From Cedecea neteri NBRC 105707 = ATCC 33855 (lineage in GTDB: Bacteria; Pseudomonadota; Gammaproteobacteria; Enterobacterales; Enterobacteriaceae), in contig NZ_BCTL01000044.1 of the NCBI RefSeq assembly GCF_001571265.1, forward strand, positions 1 to 38,326: a DNA stretch of 38,326 bases, given 5' to 3'. This document shows positions 8,130 to 16,466 of the stretch, one piece after another (positions within the stretch are counted from its first letter, which is position 1; each line of letters starts with the position of its first letter). The position numbers and the translations under genes are program-made. The notes beneath the pieces are model-generated. The model made no database searches. It was not told the origin of the DNA and saw only the letters and a list, made by a program, of their open reading frames with translations.

Positions 8130-8790
8130 CTGTCAGGCCTCCATGCAAATGGCCATCGCTGAGGGTCAACATTCGGTAATTGCGACGCGAGATAAGCCCC
8201 ATGTCGTGAGTAGCCATCAGTACCGTCACGCCCACGCGGTTAAACTCTTCGAACAGACGAAGAATACCTTCCGACAGCGCATCATCAAGGTTACCGGTCG
8301 GCTCATCCGCCAATAGCACAGCAGGTTTATTCACTACGGCGCGAGCGATGCCCACGCGCTGCTGTTCACCACCGGAGAGTTGGATAGGAAAGTTCTTCGC
8401 TTTGTCCAGCAGGCCGACCTTATCTAATGCCGCAGACACGCGGCGGCGAATATCTTCGCCGCTGGCACCCGCGATGATCAGCGGGATGGCCACGTTGTCG
8501 TACACGGTTCTGTCCATTAACAGATGGTGATCCTGAAAGATCATCCCAATCTGACGACGCAGGAACGGTACTTCACGGCTCTTCAGGCGGCTAATGTCAT
8601 GCCCGCTGAAAAAGATCTTCCCATCGCTGGGCCGCTCGATACCGCAGATAAGCTTGAGCAGAGTACTCTTCCCTGCGCCAGAATGGCCGGTCAGAAAGGC
8701 CATCTCGCCCGGTTGCATATGGAAGGTGACTCCCTGCAACGCTTGTCTCCCACCGAGATAGGCTTTACTGACGTGTTCAAAGCGAATCAT
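8122..8790 (-). CDS. ftsE: Cell-division ATP-binding protein FtsE
   Basis: Cytoplasmic ATPase partner of FtsX. Its 222 residues carry a Walker A motif GHSGAGKST (35-43), the ABC signature [14 protein letters not shown], Walker [14 protein letters not shown] and the switch His in MATHD. FtsEX uses ATP hydrolysis to control septal peptidoglycan cleavage, not to transport a known solute. It starts 2 bp past the ftsY stop and overlaps ftsX, forming the conserved ftsY-ftsE-ftsX operon. Confidence 0.97.
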   Translation of the reverse strand: MIRFEHVSKAYLGGRQALQGVTFHMQPGEMAFLTGHSGAGKSTLLKLICGIERPSDGKIFFSGHDISRLKSREVPFLRRQIGMIFQDHHLLMDRTVYDNVAIPLIIAGASGEDIRRRVSAALDKVGLLDKAKNFPIQLSGGEQQRVGIARAVVNKPAVLLADEPTGNLDDALSEGILRLFEEFNRVGVTVLMATHDMGLISRRNYRMLTLSDGHLHGGLTGE

Positions 8791-8792
8791 TG

Positions 8793-10421
8793 TTAATCCT
8801 CTCGGGCAAAAAGTGCCTCTATAAAGTCGCCCGCATTAAACGGTCGTAAATCAGAAATTTGTTCGCCGACGCCAATGTAGCGAATCGGAATGCCGAACTG
8901 GTCTGCCACAGAGAAGATTACGCCACCCTTGGCGGTACCATCCAGTTTGGTCAGGGTGATGCCCGTCAGCCCCACCGCTTCGTGGAACAGTTTAGCCTGG
9001 CTTATCGCATTCTGACCGGTGCTGGCGTCGAGGGTGAGCATAACCTCATGCGGGGCATCCTCGTCCAGCTTTTTCATAACCCTGACAATTTTCTTCAATT
9101 CTTCCATCAGGTGCGATTTGTTCTGCAAACGCCCTGCGGTATCGGCGATTAACACGTCGATATTACGCGCCTTCGCCGCCTGAATAGCATCGAAGATAAC
9201 CGAGGCGGAGTCCGCGCCGGTGTGCTGGGCCACGACAGGAATATTGTTGCGCTGGCCCCAAACCTGAAGCTGCTCAACCGCCGCCGCACGGAAGGTATCG
9301 CCTGCCGCCAGCATCACGGATTTACCCTGTTGCTCAAACTGACGCGCCAGTTTGCCGATGGTGGTGGTTTTACCCACGCCGTTCACACCAACCATCAGGA
9401 TAACAAACGGCGTTTTACCTTCCACATTAAGCGGCTCGTCCACTTTGGCGAGGATCTCGCTCATCTCTTCTTTCAGCAGGCCATACAATGCTTCCGCATC
9501 ACGAAGCTGCTTGCGGCTTGCGCCTTCGGTCAGATTGGTGATGATTTTACGCGTGGTTTCCACCCCAACGTCGGCAATCAGCAACTGCTCTTCCAGCTCT
9601 TCAAACAGATCATCATCGATTTTCTTGCCGCGGAACAGACTGATAAATCCGGAACCGAGATTTTGTTTGGTTTTGACCAGGCTGCGCTTCAGGCGAGCGA
9701 AGAAGCCTTCTTTGGTCGGTTTTTCCTGCTCTTGCAGCGCGGCAACCGGAGCAGCCTCTTCGACAGCCTCTTCTTCCGGTTCGTCATCAAGGACTTCTTG
9801 TGCAACGGCTTCATCTTCAACGGCAGCTTCGTGTGCGAACAGTGCTTCTGCTTCAGCCACTTCTTCGTTGACGATCTCGTCCTGCTCGGCCTGCCATTCG
9901 TCCGGCTGTTCTGCAGTTTCAGCAATCTCTTCCGGCAGCGGCAGCGTTTCGTGCTCTACGACCGCGACAGGCTGCTCGATAATTTCTGGCTCTTCTACAA
10001 CAACCGCCGGTTCAATCGCCTCTGGCTCGGCAACCACTTCGGGTTCAATAACCGGCTCTGGCTCGATAACCGCCACAGGTTCTGGTTCAGCAACGACCTC
10101 AGGCTCAATGGTCACTTCCGGCTCAGGAATCATTTCCGGCCCGGCAACCAGCGCTTTTTCTTCCGCGGCTTCTACAAGCTGGGCGTTAACCTCCACGACC
10201 TGCGCAGCAAACTTATCGGACTCCTCCAGTGAGTGCTCACTAACTGAATCCTGCGATTCCTGCTCGGCAGCCTTAGGCTGTTGAGGTTCATCCTGTGTGG
10301 GAGCCTGTTCAGTAACCGGTTGTTCTTCTACTACTTTTTGTTCTGTTTCTGCTTCCGGCTGCTGCTCTTTCTGGCCAAATCCCAGCCAGGAAAAAAAGCC
10401 ACGTTTTTTCTCTTTCGCCAT
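8793..10421 (-). CDS. ftsY: Signal recognition particle receptor FtsY
   Basis: GTPase that receives ribosome-SRP complexes at the inner membrane and passes them to SecYEG. Of 542 residues, about 20-235 form the acidic A domain with degenerate EPEVVAEPE-type repeats; the C-terminal 300 form the NG domain with the P-loop GVNGVGKTTTIGKLA, DTAGRLQNK and TKLDGTAKGG. The N-terminus MAKEKKRGFFSWLGFG is the basic-amphipathic membrane-targeting sequence. It is longer than the E. coli protein (497), the extra length lying in the repetitive A domain. First gene of the ftsYEX operon, divergent from rsmD. Confidence 0.97.
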   Translation of the reverse strand: MAKEKKRGFFSWLGFGQKEQQPEAETEQKVVEEQPVTEQAPTQDEPQQPKAAEQESQDSVSEHSLEESDKFAAQVVEVNAQLVEAAEEKALVAGPEMIPEPEVTIEPEVVAEPEPVAVIEPEPVIEPEVVAEPEAIEPAVVVEEPEIIEQPVAVVEHETLPLPEEIAETAEQPDEWQAEQDEIVNEEVAEAEALFAHEAAVEDEAVAQEVLDDEPEEEAVEEAAPVAALQEQEKPTKEGFFARLKRSLVKTKQNLGSGFISLFRGKKIDDDLFEELEEQLLIADVGVETTRKIITNLTEGASRKQLRDAEALYGLLKEEMSEILAKVDEPLNVEGKTPFVILMVGVNGVGKTTTIGKLARQFEQQGKSVMLAAGDTFRAAAVEQLQVWGQRNNIPVVAQHTGADSASVIFDAIQAAKARNIDVLIADTAGRLQNKSHLMEELKKIVRVMKKLDEDAPHEVMLTLDASTGQNAISQAKLFHEAVGLTGITLTKLDGTAKGGVIFSVADQFGIPIRYIGVGEQISDLRPFNAGDFIEALFARED

Positions 10422-10602
10422 TTGCGACTACACTCCTCGCTGTTAACTCATGGCACAGACCCGATTCTGCTTGCCACGGGCATAAAAAATAGTGCGTTAG
10501 TCTATCACTTTCCCGGCGCGGCATCACTCCGGCGGATTAAGGTTTCCTGGCCGGGCGAGCACCGTTAGAATAGCCGCAAAATTTAGCATCGCAGTGAGAG
10601 CA

Positions 10603-11190
10603 ATGAAGAAACCCCAATCCGCTGGCTCCGGCCAGATTCGCATCATCGGCGGCCAATGGCGAGGTCGAAAACTTCCGGTGCCCGACAGCCCCGGCCTGCG
10701 TCCGACAACGGATCGCGTGCGCGAAACGCTGTTTAACTGGCTGGCTCCGTCAATGGTAGATGCGCATTGCCTCGACTGCTTTGCCGGCAGCGGCGCGCTC
10801 GGCCTGGAGGCGCTCTCCCGCTATGCTGCCAGCGCTACCTTGATTGAGATGGATCGCGCCGTCTCCCAGCAGTTGCAAAAGAATCTTGCGACCTTAAAAG
10901 CCAGCAATGGCAAAGTCCTCAACGCCAATACGCTGAATGTGCTTGCGCAGCCCGGCACGCCGCATAACGTCGTTTTCGTCGATCCGCCGTTCCGTAAGGG
11001 ATTGCTGGATGAAACGTTAAACTTGCTCGAGAAAAACGGCTGGCTGGCAGATGACGCGCTAATCTACGTAGAAAGTGAAGTGGAAAATGGTCTGCCGGCG
11101 GTGCCCGCAAGCTGGGCGCTGCACCGTGAAAAAGTCGCCGGTCAGGTGGCTTACCGCCTGTTTATTCGTGAAGCTCAAGGAGCCGCATAA
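10603..11190 (+). CDS. rsmD: 16S rRNA (guanine-966-N2)-methyltransferase RsmD
   Basis: Methylates G966 of 16S rRNA using S-adenosylmethionine, on assembled 30S subunits. The SAM site CLDCFAGSGALGLEALSR and catalytic motif VFVDPPF are intact. I chose the ATG giving MKKPQSAGSGQIRIIGGQWRG, which aligns with E. coli RsmD; a GTG three codons upstream lacks a better ribosome-binding site. 195 residues. Divergent from ftsY as in E. coli. Its stop codon overlaps the start of yhhL by one base (TAATG), implying coupled translation. Confidence 0.96.
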   Translation: MKKPQSAGSGQIRIIGGQWRGRKLPVPDSPGLRPTTDRVRETLFNWLAPSMVDAHCLDCFAGSGALGLEALSRYAASATLIEMDRAVSQQLQKNLATLKASNGKVLNANTLNVLAQPGTPHNVVFVDPPFRKGLLDETLNLLEKNGWLADDALIYVESEVENGLPAVPASWALHREKVAGQVAYRLFIREAQGAA

Positions 11191-11465
11191 TGCCGATTCT
11201 GATTAACTTTGGCCGCCTGCTGATGCTTTGCGTCTGGGGCTTTCTGATCTTTAACCTGGTTCACCCTTATCCGCGGCCGCTCAACATTTTTGTTAACGTC
11301 GCGCTGATCTTTATGGTGATTATGCACGGCCTGCAGCTGAGCCTGCTGAAAGCCACGCAGCCCAAAGACGGCCCGGCGCTTGCCCGTGGTGAACAGATTA
11401 AGATTTTCGTTTTTGGCGTGTTTGAGCTGCTGGTCTGGCAGAAAAAGCTGCGTCAGGGCAAGTGA
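11190..11465 (+). CDS. yhhL: DUF1145 inner-membrane protein YhhL
   Basis: Small membrane protein of unknown function, 91 residues with two hydrophobic segments (about 5-23 and 29-50). RLLMLCVWGFLIFNLVHP and the end FGVFELLVWQKK match E. coli YhhL. It begins within the rsmD stop codon and ends tail-to-tail with yhhM, the two reading frames overlapping by 13 bp. Confidence 0.92.
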   Translation: MPILINFGRLLMLCVWGFLIFNLVHPYPRPLNIFVNVALIFMVIMHGLQLSLLKATQPKDGPALARGEQIKIFVFGVFELLVWQKKLRQGK

Positions 11466-11824
11466 GTTTCTTCGGGGACGAAGCTGACGAAGCGCGTCCC
11501 CTTATAGCTCAGCGTGCCTTTATCCCCCACCGTTACCGCATGGTACTCCGCCGCTTCTACCCGCATTTTCATCTCCATGCCGCCGCTTTGGGGCGCAAAC
11601 CAAATCTCATAGCGGATTGAGTCCTCAGGCGGCGTCAGTTCCCGCTGGCGCGAGCGTCTGTCATTGGACGGTTTTTCACGTTTGGTCGCCACCACCACTT
11701 TTTTTACGCTCAGCGGCGCCGCGTCGTTTTCGATATTCTGGCGGCGCTGCTGAAAATAGCGAAAAGAGGCGGCTACCACGATGACCACAACGATGGCGAT
11801 AATAAAAACAGGGGGCTTGCTCAT
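11453..11824 (-). CDS. yhhM: DUF2500 membrane-anchored protein YhhM
   Basis: Unknown function. One N-terminal membrane segment (about residues 5-22, FIIAIVVVIVVAASF) is followed by a soluble domain with REKPSNDRRSRQRE and TVGDKGTLSYKGTRFVSFV, as in E. coli YhhM. I placed the start at MSKPPVFII, giving 123 residues against 119 in E. coli; an ATG 20 codons upstream would add a segment with no family match. Its 3' end overlaps the end of yhhL on the other strand. Confidence 0.9.
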   Translation of the reverse strand: MSKPPVFIIAIVVVIVVAASFRYFQQRRQNIENDAAPLSVKKVVVATKREKPSNDRRSRQRELTPPEDSIRYEIWFAPQSGGMEMKMRVEAAEYHAVTVGDKGTLSYKGTRFVSFVPEETHLP

Positions 11825-11945
11825 GGCTTTTTCTCGAATTGTCAGACACTTTTCAGCATAACCCTGGCGCCGCGCCGTTGTCATCTGCGCCGCTTAGCCA
11901 CTAGACTGAATACTGTTACGCCAACAATTAAAATAAGGATATGCC

Positions 11946-12572
11946 ATGCTTTGGTCATTTATTGCTGTTGCGTTATCGGCCTGGATTTACATTGATGCTT
12001 CCTGGCGCGGGTCCACCTGGCAACGCTGGATTTTCAAGCCGGTCACCCTGCTGCTCCTGCTGCTGTTGGCCTGGCAAGCACCGATGTTTGAAGCCACGGG
12101 ATACCTGATTGTGGCGGGTCTTCTGGCGACGCTGGTCGGCGATGCGCTCACGCTGTTACCAACCCAGCGCCTGCTCTATGCGGTGGGAGCTTTCTTCCTT
12201 TCGCACCTGCTGTATACCATCTATTTTGCCAGCCAGATGACCTTAGCCATTTTCTGGCCGCTGCCACTGGCTCTGCTGATCATCGGCGCGCTGCTGGTGG
12301 CGACTATCTGGACGCGGCTGGAAGCACTGCGCGTCCCTATTCTGACATTCATCGGTATGACGCTGGTGATGGTCTGGCTGGCCGCCGAGCTTTATTTCTT
12401 CCGCCCGACGGCCCCAAGCTTCTCCGGGTTTGTGGGCGCCAGCCTGCTGCTGCTGGGCAACATTGTCTGGCTGGTCAGCCACTATCGCCACCGCTTCAGA
12501 GGCGACAGCGCGATTGCCGCCGCCTGCTACTTTGCCGGGCACTTTATGATTGTTCGTGCCCTGTATATCTGA
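11946..12572 (+). CDS. yhhN: YhhN-family membrane protein (lysoplasmalogenase-type fold)
   Basis: Integral membrane protein of 208 residues with about eight hydrophobic segments, close to E. coli YhhN ([34 protein letters not shown] type region, Asp in GDALTLL). The family includes eukaryotic TMEM86 lysoplasmalogenases, but the enterobacterial substrate is not established and these bacteria do not usually make plasmalogens. AAGGAT lies 6 nt before the ATG. The stop codon is only 2 bp from the stop of the convergent PTS gene, with no terminator between. Confidence 0.9.
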   Translation: MLWSFIAVALSAWIYIDASWRGSTWQRWIFKPVTLLLLLLLAWQAPMFEATGYLIVAGLLATLVGDALTLLPTQRLLYAVGAFFLSHLLYTIYFASQMTLAIFWPLPLALLIIGALLVATIWTRLEALRVPILTFIGMTLVMVWLAAELYFFRPTAPSFSGFVGASLLLLGNIVWLVSHYRHRFRGDSAIAAACYFAGHFMIVRALYI

Positions 12573-12574
12573 GG

Positions 12575-13945
12575 TTAACGCCTGTCTTCCGCCAGGGAGG
12601 CAGGTTCCAGCCTGCGGGTTTTGCCGTAGATAATGGTCAATACCGCAGGCACCGTAAACGCCACCGCGATCGCAATCACCTCATAAATCATCTTTGAGTC
12701 CGGGCCGCTAAACAGCCCCAGCTCGAACACGTTCAGCACCGGCAGGAAACTGTAGGTTTTCACCCCCAGCAGCCCGGTAATGCCGCCGCCCAGCGCCGCG
12801 CCGATGCAGCCAAACACGAAGAGCATGCGGTATTTCAGGTTCACGCCGTACAAAGCTGGCTCGGTAATGCCGAAGAAGGCGGAAAGCGAAGCAGAAATCG
12901 CTATCTGCTTATCTTTCAGGTTGCGGGCAATAAAGATAGCGCCGAACGCCGCACCAAACTGCCCCATCACCGCCGACATAAACATCGCCATAATGGTGTC
13001 GTAGCCGTTGACCTGAATGTTAATCAGCGCCAGAGGAATAATGCCCCAGTGCACGCCGAACACCACGAACAGCTGCCCAATCCCCGCCAGCAGCGCACCG
13101 GAAATTACCGGGCTGAGGTTGTACAGCCAGGCATAGCCGTTAGCGATGCCAACGCCAACATAGTCGGCCACCGGGCCAATCACGGTGAACACCACAAAGC
13201 CGCTAATGATCAACGATAAACAAGGCACGAACACCAGGGCAGCAATCTCCGGGATCACCTTTTTCAGCCAGCGTTCGACATGGCTCAAGAAGAGCACGGC
13301 AAACACCGCCGGGATCACCGCCCCGCCGTAGATTTTCACGTTAAGCGCCAGGCCCATGACGTGGAATGCGCCGGGCACGCTGGCATCCGTCAGCGGGAAG
13401 ATCATCGCCGCCGTCAGCGCCAGGGCGCTAAATTTATTGGCCTTAAAGCGTTCCGCCGCGGTGACAGCAATAAACATCGGCAGCATAACGAAGACGCCGC
13501 TGGACAGCGCATTAAACACGGTGAACACATACGAATGAGTATCCACCAGGTTCATCGTTTGCAGCAGAACCACGATACCTTTTACAACCCCAACGCCCGC
13601 CAACACGCCGATGTAAGGAGTGAAAATCGCCGAAAGCGTGGCCAGCAGGCGGTTAATCACCGATCCCTGCGGCGCGGCTGGCTCCTCTGCGGAAGACTCG
13701 CCCATCTGCGCCGTTATTGCCTGAAAGACTTTTTCAACCTTTGGCCCAATCACAATCTGGAATTGCCCAGGGTTTTCAACCAGCTTGACTACCTCCTGCA
13801 ACTTATAAAGCTCGTCTTTATTAATCTTACTTTTGTCTTTGAGGGTAAAACGCAAACGGGTTGCGCAGTGGGTAAGATGCTCTATATTTTCTGCCTCGCC
13901 GACGTGCTGAATTATCTGCCGGGCAAGTTGACTGAAGGTAGCCAT
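12575..13945 (-). CDS. PTS sugar permease EIIBC, glucose/beta-glucoside superfamily
   Basis: Imports and phosphorylates a sugar using phosphate from the PTS. The EIIB domain (1-80) has the phospho-cysteine Cys27 in HCATRLRF; the EIIC domain (about 100-450) has some ten membrane segments and the conserved GITEPALYGVN. There is no EIIA domain, so phosphate would have to come from a separate EIIA such as Crr. The start is the second of two nearby ATGs, because AAGGA directly abuts the first. 456 residues. It follows the SIS gene by 56 bp in the same orientation, so the two likely form an operon under the LacI repressor. Substrate unknown; BglF-, MurP- and TreB-like EIIs share this layout. Confidence 0.9.
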   Translation of the reverse strand: MATFSQLARQIIQHVGEAENIEHLTHCATRLRFTLKDKSKINKDELYKLQEVVKLVENPGQFQIVIGPKVEKVFQAITAQMGESSAEEPAAPQGSVINRLLATLSAIFTPYIGVLAGVGVVKGIVVLLQTMNLVDTHSYVFTVFNALSSGVFVMLPMFIAVTAAERFKANKFSALALTAAMIFPLTDASVPGAFHVMGLALNVKIYGGAVIPAVFAVLFLSHVERWLKKVIPEIAALVFVPCLSLIISGFVVFTVIGPVADYVGVGIANGYAWLYNLSPVISGALLAGIGQLFVVFGVHWGIIPLALINIQVNGYDTIMAMFMSAVMGQFGAAFGAIFIARNLKDKQIAISASLSAFFGITEPALYGVNLKYRMLFVFGCIGAALGGGITGLLGVKTYSFLPVLNVFELGLFSGPDSKMIYEVIAIAVAFTVPAVLTIIYGKTRRLEPASLAEDRR

Positions 13946-14001
13946 AATCATTCCTTAGTAGCAAGGTATGGAAATTATTGTGGTGTAGGATACAGCCCGT
14001 A

Positions 14002-15072
14002 TCAGGCGTAATCGCCCGGTTTAGTTTTGCTTTTCACCGACACGCCAAAATCGGTAAAGATGCGCTGCGGAAGATTATTGCCCTTTGCCTCGGCAATATG
14101 GTGAGCCAGTATCTGGAACGGGATAACCATGATCAGCGGAGCAATAAACTCATCAACATCGGCTTTCACCGCCAGCGTGCGTGGATCGTGGTCCTCGCCT
14201 AACTTAATGGTGTACACGTAGTCGGTATATTTCTGCTCATAGGCTTTCAGCAGCAATAAACGTTCGCGAGCCAGGCCCGGCGTATCAATAAAGAACATCC
14301 GGTGGTTGCCGTTCACTTCAAAATAAGGCCCGTGCATAAAAGCTTCCAGCTCCACGCCCTGGGAAGGAACGCGAATCGTCTCGGCAAACTTGGTTTCCAT
14401 CTCTTTGATGACGCCGACGCTCGGCCCGTAGCCAATCGAGGTAAATCGCGGGGAGGCAGCCAGCTCATCCTGCCATTTGGTGAAGAAAACTTCGGTGTCG
14501 GCGATGATTCCCGGGATGGCCTGCACCGCCACGCCCAGTTTTCTCAGCTCGGCCGCTTCCTGTTCAGCGTCGATCTTCCCGCTGCGGCGAGCCGCAAACA
14601 CGCCCAGCAGCATGAATTTCAGGATGGTGGCAACGTACCCTTTGGTCACATAGCCCACGCGCTCTTCGCCAATTTCAATATCAACCACATGATCAACGTT
14701 TCGCGCCAGTTCACTGCCCGTCTTGCTGGTGATGCCCAGCGTTTTTACCGCGTGAGTCTGACGAATATGCTGGATCGCGTTGATGGTCGAGGTGCTTTCC
14801 CCACTCTGGGAAACGCCTAGCACCAAATCAGCCGTCTCACTGAATTTTTCGTAGTGCTGGAAGTGGAAGGGTTCCTTCACCGTGATGCGCACGTCCGCCA
14901 GTTTTTCCACGTAGTATTTTGCGCTTTTGATGGCGTTAATGCTGGAGCCCGTAGCCAGAACCAACCACTCCTTTTGCCCCTGCAGGACCGGAAGATCGGA
15001 CGGATAGCGTGCAATCATGGCGCTTAACGTCGCCTGCTCTTCATGGATGTAGGTCATCATTGTCGGTTTCAT
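14002..15072 (-). CDS. SIS-domain phosphosugar isomerase/deaminase (GlmS C-terminal type)
   Basis: Cytoplasmic protein of 356 residues with two SIS folds (about 30-165 and 205-340), like the isomerase half of GlmS without the glutaminase half. The first has LATGSSINAIKSAKYY and GVSQSGESTSTINAIQ, the phosphosugar-binding Ser/Thr loop; the second has GVELEAFMHGPYFEV, matching the E-x-x-HGP signature of GlmS and related deaminases and deglycases. The ATG chosen follows AGGAGAG at 4 nt. First gene of the PTS operon, so it probably converts the imported sugar phosphate, plausibly an amino sugar or amino-acid-sugar conjugate. It does not resemble FrlB closely and is longer than MurQ. Confidence 0.82.
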   Translation of the reverse strand: MKPTMMTYIHEEQATLSAMIARYPSDLPVLQGQKEWLVLATGSSINAIKSAKYYVEKLADVRITVKEPFHFQHYEKFSETADLVLGVSQSGESTSTINAIQHIRQTHAVKTLGITSKTGSELARNVDHVVDIEIGEERVGYVTKGYVATILKFMLLGVFAARRSGKIDAEQEAAELRKLGVAVQAIPGIIADTEVFFTKWQDELAASPRFTSIGYGPSVGVIKEMETKFAETIRVPSQGVELEAFMHGPYFEVNGNHRMFFIDTPGLARERLLLLKAYEQKYTDYVYTIKLGEDHDPRTLAVKADVDEFIAPLIMVIPFQILAHHIAEAKGNNLPQRIFTDFGVSVKSKTKPGDYA

Positions 15073-15088
15073 CGGCTCTCCTGTAATC

Positions 15089-15114
15089 AAAACCTGAAAA
15101 CGTTTTCAGGTTTT
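15089..15114. promoter_or_regulatory. Perfect 26-bp LacI-family operator
   Basis: A flawless palindrome centred on CG, with core CCTGAAAACGTTTTCAGG (15093-15110) and AA/TT-rich flanks. The central CG with symmetric A/T and TGA arms is typical of LacI-family operators. It starts directly after the -10 box of the SIS-PTS promoter, so repressor binding would block initiation. Confidence 0.9.
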
Positions 15115-15144
15115 AGGCTAGAGGAGTCGGGCGAGGCTTGTCAA
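15115..15144 (-). promoter_or_regulatory. Promoter of the SIS-PTS operon
   Basis: On the minus strand a perfect TTGACA (15139-15144) is followed after 18 bp by TAGCCT (15115-15120). The -10 is poor (three of six consensus bases), but the operator directly downstream supports the assignment. Confidence 0.65.
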
Positions 15145-15199
15145 CGCCAGATCGCGCAACTGTTAGCGGGATCAAAAAATAATGTGAAGGGAAGAAGGA

Positions 15200-15227
15200 G
15201 GCGGATGGCTGGAAAAAGAAATCCGCC
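15200..15227 (-). terminator. Possible terminator after the LacI-family gene
   Basis: GGCGGAT/ATCCGCC (7-bp stem, 14-nt loop) lies just past the repressor stop. The tail on the minus strand is pyrimidine-rich (TCCTTCTTCCC) rather than a true U-run. Confidence 0.4.
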
Positions 15228-15235
15228 GTTGAAAA

Positions 15236-16282
15236 CTAACAGGATTCGCCGTTCAGCAGCGTAAGAGGAATTTTTTCCACCGCAATACCGACAGCATTCT
15301 CATTCAAAATCGCCATTAACCGCGCCATCACCTCTTTGCCAATCAAAGCATTCTGGTGGTCAACGGTGGTTATGCGGGGAATAAAATACTCGCTACCCGG
15401 GAAATATTCGCAGCTCACTACGGCGATATTTTCTGGCACGGAGAAGTTCTTATCTTTTAGCGCCCGAATGGCACCTTTTGCAACGTGGTCGTTAATTGCC
15501 ACAATGGCATCCGGCAAGGCTTCATTGTTAGCAATTAGCGTTTCAATAGCCTCATAGCCATGCTGTAAATAAAAGTTATTCAGCACAACGAAACTATTTT
15601 CTACCGGTAAACCTGCCGCTTCCAGCTCGGCGCGAAATACCGCTTCGCGCTCGCGAGTAATATACACATTCTTCGACCCGCCGATAAAACCAATCCGTCG
15701 GTAGCCTTTATCAATAAGGTGACGGGTCGCTAACCTCACGCATCCGGTCTGATCGCGTTCAACGCAGGCATATTCCACGCCCGGAAGCTGGCGCCCCACC
15801 ACCACAACCGGCACCGTGGCGATCAGCTTTTTCAGCTCCTGCAGATACGTCGCAGAAATATCGTTGTAGTCGATGTTACCGCCGAGGATGATCACACCGT
15901 CTATCTGGCTGTCGGTGATGGAATTAAAAATATGCTCTTCGGGCACCACCGGCGCTTCGCGGGAGGCTTTGTTCGCCGATTGAGTGTCGTACAGCGTGAC
16001 CTTGTAGCCCAGCCGCAAACTTTCGTGCTCAATCTGCGCCACCAGCATCACAAAGTAAGGGTTACTGATATCTGAAACGACGATTGCCAGCGTCTGGGTT
16101 TTCTTCGAAATCATCCCGCGCGCGAGTAAATTTGGGCTGAAATTATTATCCTGAATCACTTTTTCGACCCGGCTGCGCGTTTTGTCCGCCACCCAGCTGT
16201 TGTTGTTCAGCACCCGGGAGACGGTGGCGATGGACACCTGCGCCAGCTCCGCAATATCTTTGATTGTCAGTGGTTTTTTCAT
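15236..16282 (-). CDS. LacI-family transcriptional repressor of the SIS-PTS operon
   Basis: LacI/GalR repressor of 348 residues. The helix-turn-helix and hinge are TIKDIAELAQVSIATVSRVLNN and NFSPNLLARGM (about 4-60), and the periplasmic-binding-protein-like ligand domain spans 62-340. The start is MKKPLTIKDIAELA; the open frame upstream has no family resemblance and crosses the zntA promoter. It lies directly upstream of the SIS-PTS operon, whose promoter carries a perfect LacI-type palindrome. Two matching half-sites upstream of its own start suggest autoregulation. Inducer unknown. Confidence 0.93.
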   Translation of the reverse strand: MKKPLTIKDIAELAQVSIATVSRVLNNNSWVADKTRSRVEKVIQDNNFSPNLLARGMISKKTQTLAIVVSDISNPYFVMLVAQIEHESLRLGYKVTLYDTQSANKASREAPVVPEEHIFNSITDSQIDGVIILGGNIDYNDISATYLQELKKLIATVPVVVVGRQLPGVEYACVERDQTGCVRLATRHLIDKGYRRIGFIGGSKNVYITREREAVFRAELEAAGLPVENSFVVLNNFYLQHGYEAIETLIANNEALPDAIVAINDHVAKGAIRALKDKNFSVPENIAVVSCEYFPGSEYFIPRITTVDHQNALIGKEVMARLMAILNENAVGIAVEKIPLTLLNGESC

Positions 16283-16348
16283 CGACTCATTCTCATCCCG
16301 ACCTGCGGATAATACTAGGGGAAGCGCCCTGGGGAAGCAAAGGCCAAT

Positions 16349-16387
16349 CCTGAAAACTGCCGCCCGTGAGCCAGAAACGTTATCAGG
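16349..16387. promoter_or_regulatory. Split LacI half-sites upstream of the repressor gene
   Basis: CCTGAAAAC (16349-16357) matches the left arm of the 15089-15114 operator exactly, and CGTTATCAGG (16378-16387) matches the right arm at 9 of 10 bases. Joined they would make a full operator, but 20 bp lie between them, about two helical turns. Confidence 0.4.
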
Positions 16388-16399
16388 CAAAAAAGAGGC

Positions 16400-16431
16400 T
16401 TGACTCTGGAGTTGACTCCAGAGAGTAACAT
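16400..16431 (+). promoter_or_regulatory. ZntR-type operator and promoter of zntA
   Basis: -35 TTGACT (16400-16405) and -10 TAACAT (16426-16431) are 20 bp apart, the overlong spacing typical of MerR-family control. The spacer overlaps the inverted repeat CTCTGGAGT-TG-ACTCCAGAG (16404-16423), nearly the E. coli ZntR site. The zntR gene is not in the window. Confidence 0.92.
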
Positions 16432-16466
16432 CGCTAATGAGAAAATTATCATTACCGGAGGGCGCC

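Noticed and set aside
9222-10284. Two long open frames (over 300 codons) on the plus strand inside ftsY
   Set aside because: They are antisense to the acidic, repetitive A domain of FtsY; their Ser/Phe/Asn-rich products reflect the GAA/GAG-rich codons of that domain and resemble no family.
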